From Spirochaetia bacterium (GTDB taxonomy: Bacteria; Spirochaetota; Spirochaetia; PWKH01): a stretch of DNA of 9,287 bases. The position numbers were made by a program, and so were the translations under genes. How positions within the stretch are numbered: the first letter of the stretch is position 1; every line of letters starts with the position of its first letter. Location of the stretch: the NCBI GenBank assembly GCA_007128345.1, contig SKXS01000274.1, forward strand, positions 1-9,287. The letters are read 5' to 3'. Below are positions 1 through 6,748 of the stretch, piece after piece. Below the pieces are notes generated by a model, which saw nothing but the letters and a program-made list of their open reading frames with translations, was not told the DNA's origin and did not search any database.

Positions 1-1123
1 CCGTCTCCCTGTTCATCTCCATGATGATCATGGTATCCGCCTTGCGGATCCTGCAGAACCTGCAGAGCACCAGCCAGCGGGAAACGGGCGTGCGCGCATC
101 AATATGTATGGAGAAGTCAGAACTCATGCGTATCGGTAGTCCGCCCGTCTCCTCAGGATCCATTGAAGAGAGCACAAACCTGCCGTCTCCAGCATCATGA
201 TAGACACCGTAGGCAATCAGTGATGCAGCCAGGCCTTTGGGGTCATCAGATGCAGAAACTGATAGACATGCGAGGGTCTCCAGTTCATCCGGGGTATAGG
301 CGCGCCGGGAGGTGAGCCTGAAGAGCCGGAGCACCTCCTTCGGCCATTGGGTGTTAAAGCTGCTGTAATGCGGAGGCAGGCCCAGCAGTGCTGCTGTTGT
401 GAGCACAAGCGTCTGCGCGGGAGAGCTGAAGATGGTTTCACCGTTGCTGAATGAGACTGCCGGCTGGTCCTGCTTAGGCTTACAGCACTGGAGGGACCGG
501 GCGACTACACCGAAGGCCTCGGAAGCAGTCTGTGCCGGCAGGGGAATCGAGGGAAATATGCGCGTTATCTCTCCCAGGCGATGTTTTTTAGCCTCACCCG
601 TAACGGTAAAGTCCCTCCCGTGTTGGTGGATGAGCGTTAACCAGCAGGCAAGCAACTGGGGAGTGAGCCAGAAGGGTCTGCGAACTCCCTCATACGGCAC
701 GCCCGGAGCCAGAAGCGACGGGTGGATACGGCTTCCCAGGAGATCGGCGAGCATCGGGTTGACCGAGAAGCGTGGTTCGTCATCCTCGATGCAGTAGATG
801 CACAGCCGATGTTCCAGGTTGATGAGCTTGAGCTGGAGCGAGTAGGGTGAGAATCCCCGCCGGGAGAGCAGTCCCATGAGCCGGGAGAATGTGGGCTTTG
901 AAGCGCCCGCTGCGGCAAGGACGGTGAGGTCCTCTTCATCAAGCAGGCGGGCAATGGCCTGCACCGTCTCTTCCTTTTTGAAGAAGTGCACGAGCTGCCG
1001 GGTAAGCTTCGGTTTGTGGAAGGGCGTGGGCACCTCGCCTATGTAGATGCTGTAGAGGTAGCGCACCTGGTCGTCGCCCAGGCCGGTGATGTAGCTGAAG
1101 AATTCCTCACGGGGCAAGCTCAT
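1..1123 (-). CDS. XPB-associated protein with start of a helicase-associated domain (partial, C-terminus missing)
   Basis: The frame is open from the ATG at 1123 to the left edge, giving 374 codons with no stop, so the C-terminus is missing. The start is supported by a GGAGG Shine-Dalgarno sequence at 1131-1135, six bases upstream. It overlaps the end of the XPB gene by 17 bases, which implies translational coupling. Residues 1-330 are mostly helical, soluble and without a recognisable catalytic motif; residues 5-75 could be a small winged-helix-like unit. From about residue 334 the text (SDFSIHID, then a hydrophobic helix, then ADTMIIMEMNRET) resembles the start of the helicase-associated domain (Helicase_C_3 type) also present at the N-terminus of bacterial XPB. 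Actinobacteria carry a similar companion beside their XPB gene (Rv0862c beside Rv0861c in Mycobacterium tuberculosis, from memory). The protein probably acts with the helicase on DNA. The biochemical role is unknown, and the domain call rests on a short visible stretch. Confidence 0.75.
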   Translation of the reverse strand, partial: MSLPREEFFSYITGLGDDQVRYLYSIYIGEVPTPFHKPKLTRQLVHFFKKEETVQAIARLLDEEDLTVLAAAGASKPTFSRLMGLLSRRGFSPYSLQLKLINLEHRLCIYCIEDDEPRFSVNPMLADLLGSRIHPSLLAPGVPYEGVRRPFWLTPQLLACWLTLIHQHGRDFTVTGEAKKHRLGEITRIFPSIPLPAQTASEAFGVVARSLQCCKPKQDQPAVSFSNGETIFSSPAQTLVLTTAALLGLPPHYSSFNTQWPKEVLRLFRLTSRRAYTPDELETLACLSVSASDDPKGLAASLIAYGVYHDAGDGRFVLSSMDPEETGGLPIRMSSDFSIHIDARTPVSRWLVLCRFCRIRKADTMIIMEMNRET

Positions 1124-2789
1124 CCCAGACCTCCAGGTGATAGGTGTACCCCTGTTCCGCTAAGAACCGCTGCCGGTTTGCCGCGAAATCTTCCTCAGTT
1201 GAGTAACGGGTGACGATATTGTAGAACCGGGCATTACGTTCCTTAGGACGAAGAATCCTCCCCAGCCGCTGGGCCTCCTCCTGCCTGCTGCCGAAGGTGC
1301 CCGATATCTGGATGGCCAGGGATGCGTCGGGGAGATCGATGGCGAAGTTGGCAACCTTGGAGACCACCAGGAGCTTGATCTCGCCCGCTTTGAACTGCCG
1401 GTAGAGCTCCTCCCGCTTGCTGTTTGCCAGGCTGCCGGTGATGATAGGGGCATGAAGCGCCTCCGCGATGCGGTGCAGCTGGCTGATGTACTGCCCGATG
1501 ACGAGAATCTGGTCTTCGGGGCTGTTCTCAATGATCTCCTGCGCAACCCGTATCTTCAGGGGATTCTCACTGGCGATGCGGAACTTCTGCCGCTTGGGCG
1601 CAACGGCATAGGAGAGCTCCAGCTTCTCAGGCAGGGGAATGCGGATCTCCGTGCAGACCGCCGAGGCGATCCACCCCTTCTGCTCAAGCTCCTTCCATGG
1701 TACATCGTATCGTTTGGGACCGATGAGGCTGAAGACCTCGTCCTCCCGCTTGTCCTCCCGCACCAAAGTGGCGGTCATGCCCAGCCTCCTGGTAGCCTGT
1801 ATCTCCGCGGTGATCCTGAAAACCGGGGCAGGAAGGAGGTGAACCTCGTCATAGACGATGAGCCCCCACCGCTTTTTCGTGAAGAGGGAGAAATGGGGAA
1901 AATCGGAGAGCTTGTCGCTTCTCCAGGTGAGCACCTGGTAGGTGCATACCGTCACCGGCCTGATCTCCTTTTTCCCTCCTGTGTACTCCCCGATATCTTC
2001 CTCCGAGAGGGTGGTCTTATCCAGAAGCTCGTCGATCCACTGATGGACCGCCGCCGTATTCGTTGATATCACGAGGGTTTCTGTCTGCAGGGCGTGTATC
2101 GCAGCGATGGCGATGACCGTCTTACCGGATCCGCAGGGCATCACCACGGTTCCGTACCCGAGGCCAAGGGTACGGGGGTGCGATCCGAGGAAGGCCTCCA
2201 TGGCCTCCCGCTGGTAGTTCCGCAGGGAGAAGGGGCGGCCGCTTAAGGCCGTCTTCCTCAGGCTGAAAGAAAGCGGTGCTCCCTCACGGAGGGGCACGAG
2301 GTCCTCCACGGGGTAGCCCAGCTTGATGAGATGCACCTTTACCGTGCCTCGTTCAAGGAGCGCAAGGGTAAAGGTGCGGTCGCCCGAAACCTGCATGATC
2401 TTCTTCAGGTGGGTATGGTGCGTGAGTTCCTGGAAGATCCGCTCATCTGTGCAGGTGAGTTTAAGCGTACCGGGCGTGTCACCTGCAAGCAGCTTCACCG
2501 ATCCGTAACGGGCGCAGAAATCCCTGATAAAGGTGATCATTGAATCGGGTACGGGGTACTTCGACCATTTCATCATGCGTGCGATGACTTCATCGGCTCC
2601 CATGCCCATGGCCGCAGCGTTCCAGAGCGAGAGGGGACTCACGATGTAGGAATGGATATGCTCCGGCGACTTCACCAGCTCCGCAAAGGGGGCGATGTCG
2701 TCCCGGGCATGCACATAGTGCTCTCCATGTACTTCCAAAAGCAGGGTTCTGTCGCTCTGGACGATCAGCGGCAAGGTTTGATCCGGCAT
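1107..2789 (-). CDS. XPB/ERCC3-type superfamily 2 DNA helicase
   Basis: This 560-residue protein matches the usual size of bacterial XPB helicases (about 540-570). It is an ATP-driven 3'-5' DNA helicase or translocase expected to act in DNA repair or remodelling. Residues about 6-125 form an N-terminal helicase-associated domain. The motor follows: Walker A PCGSGKT at 218-224, motif Ia STN at 242-244, DEVH box at 314-317, motif III TAT at 339-341 followed directly by RED at 344-346 (an XPB hallmark), and motif VI QRLGRILR at 507-514. All key ATPase residues are present. The ATG at 2789 has only a weak ribosome binding site, so the start is probable rather than certain. The start of the next gene overlaps its end by 17 bases. 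It lies 65 bases after the phosphatase gene and could use its own promoter or readthrough. Bacterial XPB genes are patchily distributed (spirochaetes, actinobacteria) and are thought to reflect ancient transfer; no transfer signature is visible here. Confidence 0.95.
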   Translation of the reverse strand: MPDQTLPLIVQSDRTLLLEVHGEHYVHARDDIAPFAELVKSPEHIHSYIVSPLSLWNAAAMGMGADEVIARMMKWSKYPVPDSMITFIRDFCARYGSVKLLAGDTPGTLKLTCTDERIFQELTHHTHLKKIMQVSGDRTFTLALLERGTVKVHLIKLGYPVEDLVPLREGAPLSFSLRKTALSGRPFSLRNYQREAMEAFLGSHPRTLGLGYGTVVMPCGSGKTVIAIAAIHALQTETLVISTNTAAVHQWIDELLDKTTLSEEDIGEYTGGKKEIRPVTVCTYQVLTWRSDKLSDFPHFSLFTKKRWGLIVYDEVHLLPAPVFRITAEIQATRRLGMTATLVREDKREDEVFSLIGPKRYDVPWKELEQKGWIASAVCTEIRIPLPEKLELSYAVAPKRQKFRIASENPLKIRVAQEIIENSPEDQILVIGQYISQLHRIAEALHAPIITGSLANSKREELYRQFKAGEIKLLVVSKVANFAIDLPDASLAIQISGTFGSRQEEAQRLGRILRPKERNARFYNIVTRYSTEEDFAANRQRFLAEQGYTYHLEVWDELAP

Positions 2790-2797
2790 AGCAGAAC

Positions 2798-2827
2798 ATC
2801 TTACCAGAAAAACAGGGGATTAATCAA
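2798..2827 (-). promoter_or_regulatory. Candidate promoter for the XPB gene pair
   Basis: On the minus strand a -35-like TTGATT (2822-2827) is separated by 18 bases from a -10-like TAAGAT (2798-2803). Each matches the sigma-70 consensus at four of six positions. The -10 ends only eight bases before the ATG at 2789, so a transcript from here would be nearly leaderless. That would fit the weak ribosome binding site. Readthrough from the phosphatase gene is an equally good explanation. Confidence 0.3.
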
Positions 2828-2833
2828 TTGATT
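2822..2833. repeat. Perfect 12-bp palindrome AATCAATTGATT
   Basis: AATCAATTGATT is its own reverse complement. It lies in the 65-bp gap between the phosphatase and XPB genes and overlaps the candidate -35 element of the latter. It could be an operator, but a 12-bp AT-rich palindrome can also arise by chance. No T-run follows it on either strand, so it does not look like a terminator. Confidence 0.35.
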
Positions 2834-2854
2834 GTTTGCCCTATGTGCGGGGCT

Positions 2855-3691
2855 TCAACTGCTCCTGGGGGCTGATGACGCGGTGATTACTCCGTAGTGT
2901 TCGGGCCTGCAGACCAGATGAAGCTCACGGAGATTGTGGGATACGGGGTCACATAAATCCCGGGAGAACTCCGTGAGGTCCCTGCCGCTTTCCAGCCCCT
3001 TGATGACGAACCCTGTGTTCAGCAGAATGGGCCAGCTCCCCGCGATGTCCCACAGGCGGTTACCGAAGACTGTCGCGGCAGCCCGCCCGACGGCGGTCCA
3101 GCAGAGATTCATGGACGCGCATCCCGTCTGCACGATCTGGCCTGAGTTGTAGTCCCATTCATGGTCCCGCAGAAATCCCGTGCAGCCCAGAAGGATGGAG
3201 TTCTTCGTGATTTCGTAGGGGGCGGAGTTCACCCGCTTCTTCTGCGGCTTCCCCCGGTAGGTACCGGTGATGAAGTAGGTCGCCTCGCCGTCGCATGTGA
3301 TGATCTCGTCTATGCCGGGAAAAGCCACCAGGCCCAGCCATGGCCTGCGGTTCTTCAGCACCCCGACAGATATCCCGTAGAGGGGAATGGAATGCACATA
3401 GTTGCGGGTCCCGTCCAGGGGATCGACCACCACGAGGATCTCATCGGTCTCAGCAGGGGGATCGTCGGGGAGCGTAAGGTAGTGCTCCAGGTGCTCTTCG
3501 GTGATGATGCAGCCCGGTGGTATGCATGATGAGAACATGGATACGGCAAGCTCGGAGAGCTTCAAATCCACATGGGTCACGAAGCTTTCATCCGCCTTGA
3601 GCCTGCCGGAGGCGTTCTCCATCTCCTCGAGCGAGATTGCTCCAGCTTCCATGGCATACGCATACATTAGGCGCATCAGGTCAGCGTGCAT
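2855..3691 (-). CDS. Inositol monophosphatase family (SuhB/IMPase-like) phosphatase
   Basis: This 278-residue cytoplasmic protein has the usual length for Mg2+-dependent, Li+-sensitive IMPase-family phosphatases, which remove phosphate from inositol phosphates, sugar phosphates or nucleotide 3'-phosphates. Visible family motifs are VTHVD at 38-42 (N-terminal part of the fold), the metal-binding EE pair at 65-66, DPLDGT at 90-95 (metal-binding Asp90 and Asp93), and WD at 214-215 in LWDIAGSW. No catalytic residue is missing. The start ATG at 3691 has an AGGA-type ribosome binding site about six bases upstream. It has its own strong promoter (3738-3766) and a putative operator shared with the importer upstream, which suggests it processes the imported compound. 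Substrate specificity cannot be read from the sequence: inositol-1-phosphatase, fructose-1,6-bisphosphatase-like and other sugar phosphatase roles are all possible. Confidence 0.9.
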   Translation of the reverse strand: MHADLMRLMYAYAMEAGAISLEEMENASGRLKADESFVTHVDLKLSELAVSMFSSCIPPGCIITEEHLEHYLTLPDDPPAETDEILVVVDPLDGTRNYVHSIPLYGISVGVLKNRRPWLGLVAFPGIDEIITCDGEATYFITGTYRGKPQKKRVNSAPYEITKNSILLGCTGFLRDHEWDYNSGQIVQTGCASMNLCWTAVGRAAATVFGNRLWDIAGSWPILLNTGFVIKGLESGRDLTEFSRDLCDPVSHNLRELHLVCRPEHYGVITASSAPRSS

Positions 3692-3699
3692 AGGTCATC

Positions 3700-3733
3700 C
3701 TAGTTATATGAAAAAATAATTTCATAATAATAG
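3700..3733. promoter_or_regulatory. Putative operator in the phosphatase leader (TATGAAA-N6-TTTCATA)
   Basis: An exact inverted repeat, TATGAAA (3707-3713) and TTTCATA (3720-3726), is separated by six bases. Counting outward to 3700 and 3733, about 12 of 17 symmetric positions pair. It starts about five bases downstream of the -10 element, so it covers the expected transcription start and early leader, where a bound repressor would block transcription. Its core AAATAATTTC (3714-3723) resembles the AAATATAATTTC found twice at the importer promoter. Binding by the RpiR protein encoded nearby is an inference. Confidence 0.5.
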
Positions 3734-3737
3734 AAAA

Positions 3738-3766
3738 AGTATATAAAACTTACACTCATATGTCAA
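3738..3766 (-). promoter_or_regulatory. Sigma-70 type promoter of the phosphatase gene
   Basis: On the minus strand a perfect -35 TTGACA (3761-3766) is followed after 17 bases by -10 TATACT (3738-3743), five of six matches to TATAAT. Transcription would start near 3731, giving a leader of about 40 bases before the ATG at 3691. The surrounding 3692-3770 stretch is AT-rich and carries no gene. Confidence 0.8.
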
Positions 3767-3777
3767 TGGAATTCTGA

Positions 3778-3804
3778 GCTGTTTCCGTATGAGCTGGAAA
3801 CAGC
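3778..3804 (-). terminator. Hairpin after the importer operon (no T-run)
   Basis: A perfect 9-bp inverted repeat, GCTGTTTCC (3778-3786) and GGAAACAGC (3796-3804), encloses a 9-base loop. It lies 19 bases after the ATPase stop codon and 11 bases before the -35 box of the phosphatase promoter. On the minus strand it is followed by TCAGAATTCC, not a run of T, so it is not a classical intrinsic terminator. It may stabilise the 3' end of the importer mRNA, give weak termination, or be a protein-binding site. Confidence 0.45.
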
Positions 3805-3823
3805 CCAATCCCTGCAGCTTTCC

Positions 3824-4900
3824 CTAGGTAATCCGGTTGTCCTCTGCGTCAAAGATGAGAAAAGCTGGGGTGTCCAGAGTAATTGTGCAGTGATCTCCCG
3901 CGGCAAACTTCGGTTCAGTCTCCATCCGTGCGAACAGCAGCACCTGTTCAGATTCAATCTGCAGTATCCATTCAGGGCCGGTGGGGAGCACCGCAGCAAC
4001 GGTCCCCTTCATCTGCCATCTGGATTCCTGTGCAGCAGCTGAAGGATTGATCATCATGGCTTCCGGGCGGAAGGCAATCTTCTCGGCACCTTCGCCCCGT
4101 TTGCCCAGGAATTTCAGCGCGGAGTCAAAGTGCTTGGGTGAGAGTTCACGGGTAATGATGTTCACCGGCGGGCTTCCCACGAACTTGGCGACAAACAGGT
4201 TGGCAGGCTCGCGGTAGATCTCCATGGGGGTGCCGTACTGCTGGAGCTTGCCGTCCCGCATGACGGCGATGCGGGTGGAGAGGGTCATGGCCTCCAGCTG
4301 GTCATGGGTGACAAAAACGGTGGTGTTGCTCAGGCGCTCATGGAGGCGCTTGAGCTCCGAGCGCATCTCGATGCGCAGCTGGGCATCAAGGTTGGACAGC
4401 GGTTCATCCAGCAGCAGTATCTTGGGACGCAGGGCAAGCATCCGCGCAAGTGCGACGCGCTGCTGCTGTCCTCCGGAGATCTGGAATGAGTAGCGCTTCT
4501 CCAGGCCCTGGATCTGCAGCAGCTTGATCACCGAGGCGATACGTTCGTTCTGCTCATCCTTGGGGACCTTCTGCTGGGTGAGACCGAAGCGGATATTGTC
4601 CCACACCGTCATATGGGGCCACAGCGCATAGCTCTGGAACACCAGTCCCATGCCCCGCTTCTCAGGCGGCACGTAGCGTCCCGATGATGAGGAGAAGAGC
4701 ACCTGGTCATCCAGGAGGATCTCCCCGGAGGTGGGATCCTCCAGCCCCGCGAGCATACGCAATGTGGTGGTCTTCCCGCAGCCGGAAGGGCCGAGGAAGC
4801 TGACGAACTCGCCGTCGTCTATGGAAATAGACAGGGAGTCAACTGCGGTGACGTTCCCCTGGAATTTCTTTACTAAGTTTCGAATATGTATTTCAGCCAT
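3824..4900 (-). CDS. ABC transporter ATP-binding protein (Fe(III)/organophosphate-type importer)
   Basis: This 358-residue protein energises the importer from the cytoplasmic face. It has Walker A GPSGCGKT at 37-44, a Q-loop glutamine at 89, signature ISGGQQQR at 141-148, Walker B ILLLDEP at 161-167 with Glu166 as likely catalytic base, and the H-loop histidine at 199. Residues about 240-358 form a C-terminal TOBE-like extension (FRPE at 277-280), typical of the FbpC/PotA/MalK-like CUT group. The start at 4900 is chosen because family homology begins there and AGAGGA at 4909-4914 lies eight bases upstream. The same frame is open upstream to 5533, but that part only mirrors the permease gene. 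The start is two bases after the permease stop, so translation is coupled. All ATPase motifs are intact. The family is annotated for iron, but members also carry phosphonates, sugar phosphates, thiamine and polyamines. Confidence 0.93.
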   Translation of the reverse strand: MAEIHIRNLVKKFQGNVTAVDSLSISIDDGEFVSFLGPSGCGKTTTLRMLAGLEDPTSGEILLDDQVLFSSSSGRYVPPEKRGMGLVFQSYALWPHMTVWDNIRFGLTQQKVPKDEQNERIASVIKLLQIQGLEKRYSFQISGGQQQRVALARMLALRPKILLLDEPLSNLDAQLRIEMRSELKRLHERLSNTTVFVTHDQLEAMTLSTRIAVMRDGKLQQYGTPMEIYREPANLFVAKFVGSPPVNIITRELSPKHFDSALKFLGKRGEGAEKIAFRPEAMMINPSAAAQESRWQMKGTVAAVLPTGPEWILQIESEQVLLFARMETEPKFAAGDHCTITLDTPAFLIFDAEDNRIT

Positions 4901-4902
4901 GG

Positions 4903-6717
4903 TCAGTTTCCTCTCAGTCCGCTGGTAATGCCGCTGCCGGTCACTTTCTGGAGCAGCAGGGTGAGGATCATGATAACAAAGATGATCACCACGGTGACCG
5001 CGTTGGCCAGCTGGGTGTAGCCGTAGTCGATGTACCGCAGCACCTGGGTGGTCATAAGCTCGATTCCCGGTGTCGCAAGGAATATGACGAGGGTCAGCTC
5101 CTTCATCCCGGAGATGAAGGGAAGGATGATCCCGGTGATCAGTGTCTTCTTGAGAATGGGGACGACGATCTTGAAGAACCGCTCCCTCCAGGGCGCGCCG
5201 CATATCATGGCGGCCTCTTCGGGCTCGGTGCCCAGCTGCATCATCGCCGCGGTCCCCGCGCGGGCGGCAAAGGGCAGGTACTTGATGGACATGGCCAGGA
5301 TGATGAGAAACATGGTGCCGTAGAGGCTCGGGATCGGACCCCGCCTTACCGCAAAGAGGGTGAGGTAGGCTGCGCCGAACCCGATGGTGGGGATGATATA
5401 GGGGAGAAACGAGAGCTGCTTGAGGTAGCCCGCAATCTTGGACCCCGAGTAGCGCACCGACACGTAGCCGATGAATGTGCCGATGCCCCCCGCGAACAGC
5501 GACACCACCGATACGATGCGCACGCTGTTCCACGCCGACCTGATCACATCAGGATTGCGCAGGATTCCGGAGATGCCCGCCAGCTGGGAGATGGACGGAG
5601 CAATCCAGTAGTCCAGGGTGAAGTTGTCCAGGGTGAATATACCCATCCTGTAGGAGATCGTGGAGATCAGCAGCGTCGCGATGGGCAGGACGATGGAGAC
5701 CATGAGTACAATGATGAGGAACAGCACGGCGGGCACTTTCAGGATGCCGAGCTTCTGCCGGTTCTGAAAAGAGCCCTTGCCCGATACAGTGACGAAACGC
5801 TTCGCTTCCTTCACGAAGTAGATGTCTATGCTGACCACGGCGACTCCGATGAGGACAATCACCATGGTCAGGATGCTGGCGATTCCCTGCTCGCCACGCT
5901 GCACCGCTCCATAGAGTGCGGTTGAGAGCAGCGTATAGCGGACGGGAGAGCCCAGCAGATAGGGTGTGCCGAAGGAACCAATGGTCCTGGAGATGATCAG
6001 CAGCCCGGATGACATGAGAGCTGGCAGCAGCATGGGCAGGACGATCTTCCTCAGGATCACCTCCTTGCGTGCTCCCACCATGCGGGCCGACTCCTCGAGC
6101 TGCACGTCAACGGACTGGAGGGAGCTGCCGAAGAGCAAAAACGACAGGGGGAAGAGGCTGAACAGCAGGGTGACGGTGATAGGAAAGAACCCGTAGGCCA
6201 CCCAGTCAGGCGGCGCGTACCCCAATGTCTCCATGATCCCCATGGGACCTGCAATGCGGCGGTTCTTGAACAGGGTGAGCCAGGCAAGCGCAAAGGTCCA
6301 TGAAGGGGCGATGTAGGGGAGAATCATCATCTTGGTAAAGAACCCCGAAGCGGGGCAGTCAGTGCGCACCAGGATCCATGCGAGGATGAACCCCAGCAGA
6401 ACTGAGCCGACAAGGGTGACCAACGACATAACCAGCGTCCGCTGCAGGGGGAGCCAGAAGAGAGACTCGCTTACCGGGGAGGTGAAGACCCGCTGGAGAT
6501 AGTAGAACGTCAGAGATCCCTTGGGTTCTCCGATGCGCGAGATATCACGGAACTGGACCCGGAACCCTTCGGAGAGCAGTGCCAGAAGCGGGCCCAGCAC
6601 CAGGTAGGTGAGGGCCGCTACAAGGAGAAAAGCGATGAAGGGCGTCGGGTCATGGCGCAGTCTATACAGCCGGCGCCTTACCAATGCGGTAAGGCTCCGG
6701 TCATCAGGATTCATCAT
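4903..6717 (-). CDS. Fused two-domain ABC permease (FbpB/AfuB/PhnU-like)
   Basis: This 604-residue inner-membrane protein has two fused binding-protein-dependent permease domains, so one chain supplies both halves of the channel. About 12 membrane segments are apparent, roughly at 27-50, 95-117, 128-150, 175-200, 230-255, 278-300, 328-352, 398-421, 436-457, 465-485, 525-550 and 570-592. Each half carries an EAA loop that docks on the ATPase: residues 208-228 (EESARMVGA ... IVLP) and 500-520 (EEAAMICGA ... IVVP). The gene begins with two consecutive ATGs. The first, at 6717, is preferred because AGGAA at 6726-6730 is eight bases upstream of it. It follows the binding-protein gene after 31 bases and ends two bases before the ATPase gene. 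Single-chain double permeases are typical of the ferric iron, AfuB hexose-phosphate and 2-aminoethylphosphonate transporters, so the architecture alone does not identify the substrate. Confidence 0.92.
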   Translation of the reverse strand: MMNPDDRSLTALVRRRLYRLRHDPTPFIAFLLVAALTYLVLGPLLALLSEGFRVQFRDISRIGEPKGSLTFYYLQRVFTSPVSESLFWLPLQRTLVMSLVTLVGSVLLGFILAWILVRTDCPASGFFTKMMILPYIAPSWTFALAWLTLFKNRRIAGPMGIMETLGYAPPDWVAYGFFPITVTLLFSLFPLSFLLFGSSLQSVDVQLEESARMVGARKEVILRKIVLPMLLPALMSSGLLIISRTIGSFGTPYLLGSPVRYTLLSTALYGAVQRGEQGIASILTMVIVLIGVAVVSIDIYFVKEAKRFVTVSGKGSFQNRQKLGILKVPAVLFLIIVLMVSIVLPIATLLISTISYRMGIFTLDNFTLDYWIAPSISQLAGISGILRNPDVIRSAWNSVRIVSVVSLFAGGIGTFIGYVSVRYSGSKIAGYLKQLSFLPYIIPTIGFGAAYLTLFAVRRGPIPSLYGTMFLIILAMSIKYLPFAARAGTAAMMQLGTEPEEAAMICGAPWRERFFKIVVPILKKTLITGIILPFISGMKELTLVIFLATPGIELMTTQVLRYIDYGYTQLANAVTVVIIFVIMILTLLLQKVTGSGITSGLRGN

Positions 6718-6748
6718 GGTTGTCGTTCCTTAAGAATTCACTAACAGA

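Noticed and set aside
399..797. Plus-strand open frame of 132 codons opposite the helicase-associated gene.
   Set aside because: It has no ribosome binding site or domain, and the opposite minus-strand frame is continuous and coupled to XPB.
1452..2066. Plus-strand open frame of 204 codons inside the XPB gene.
   Set aside because: It is the antisense of the conserved helicase motor; its long opening follows from the GC-rich codons of the real gene.
2838..2853. GCCC...GGGC stem just after the phosphatase stop as a terminator.
   Set aside because: Only four base pairs with an eight-base loop and no T-run.
3763..3999. Minus-strand open frame of 78 codons covering the end of the ATPase gene and part of the gap.
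   Set aside because: It overlaps the TOBE region in another frame, has no ribosome binding site or recognisable domain, and crosses the hairpin and promoter area.
4901..5533. An N-terminal extension of the ATPase frame up to an ATG at 5533.
   Set aside because: The extension is rich in His, Arg and Pro with no domain sense, and it is out of frame inside the well-supported permease gene. ATPase homology and a good ribosome binding site start at 4900.
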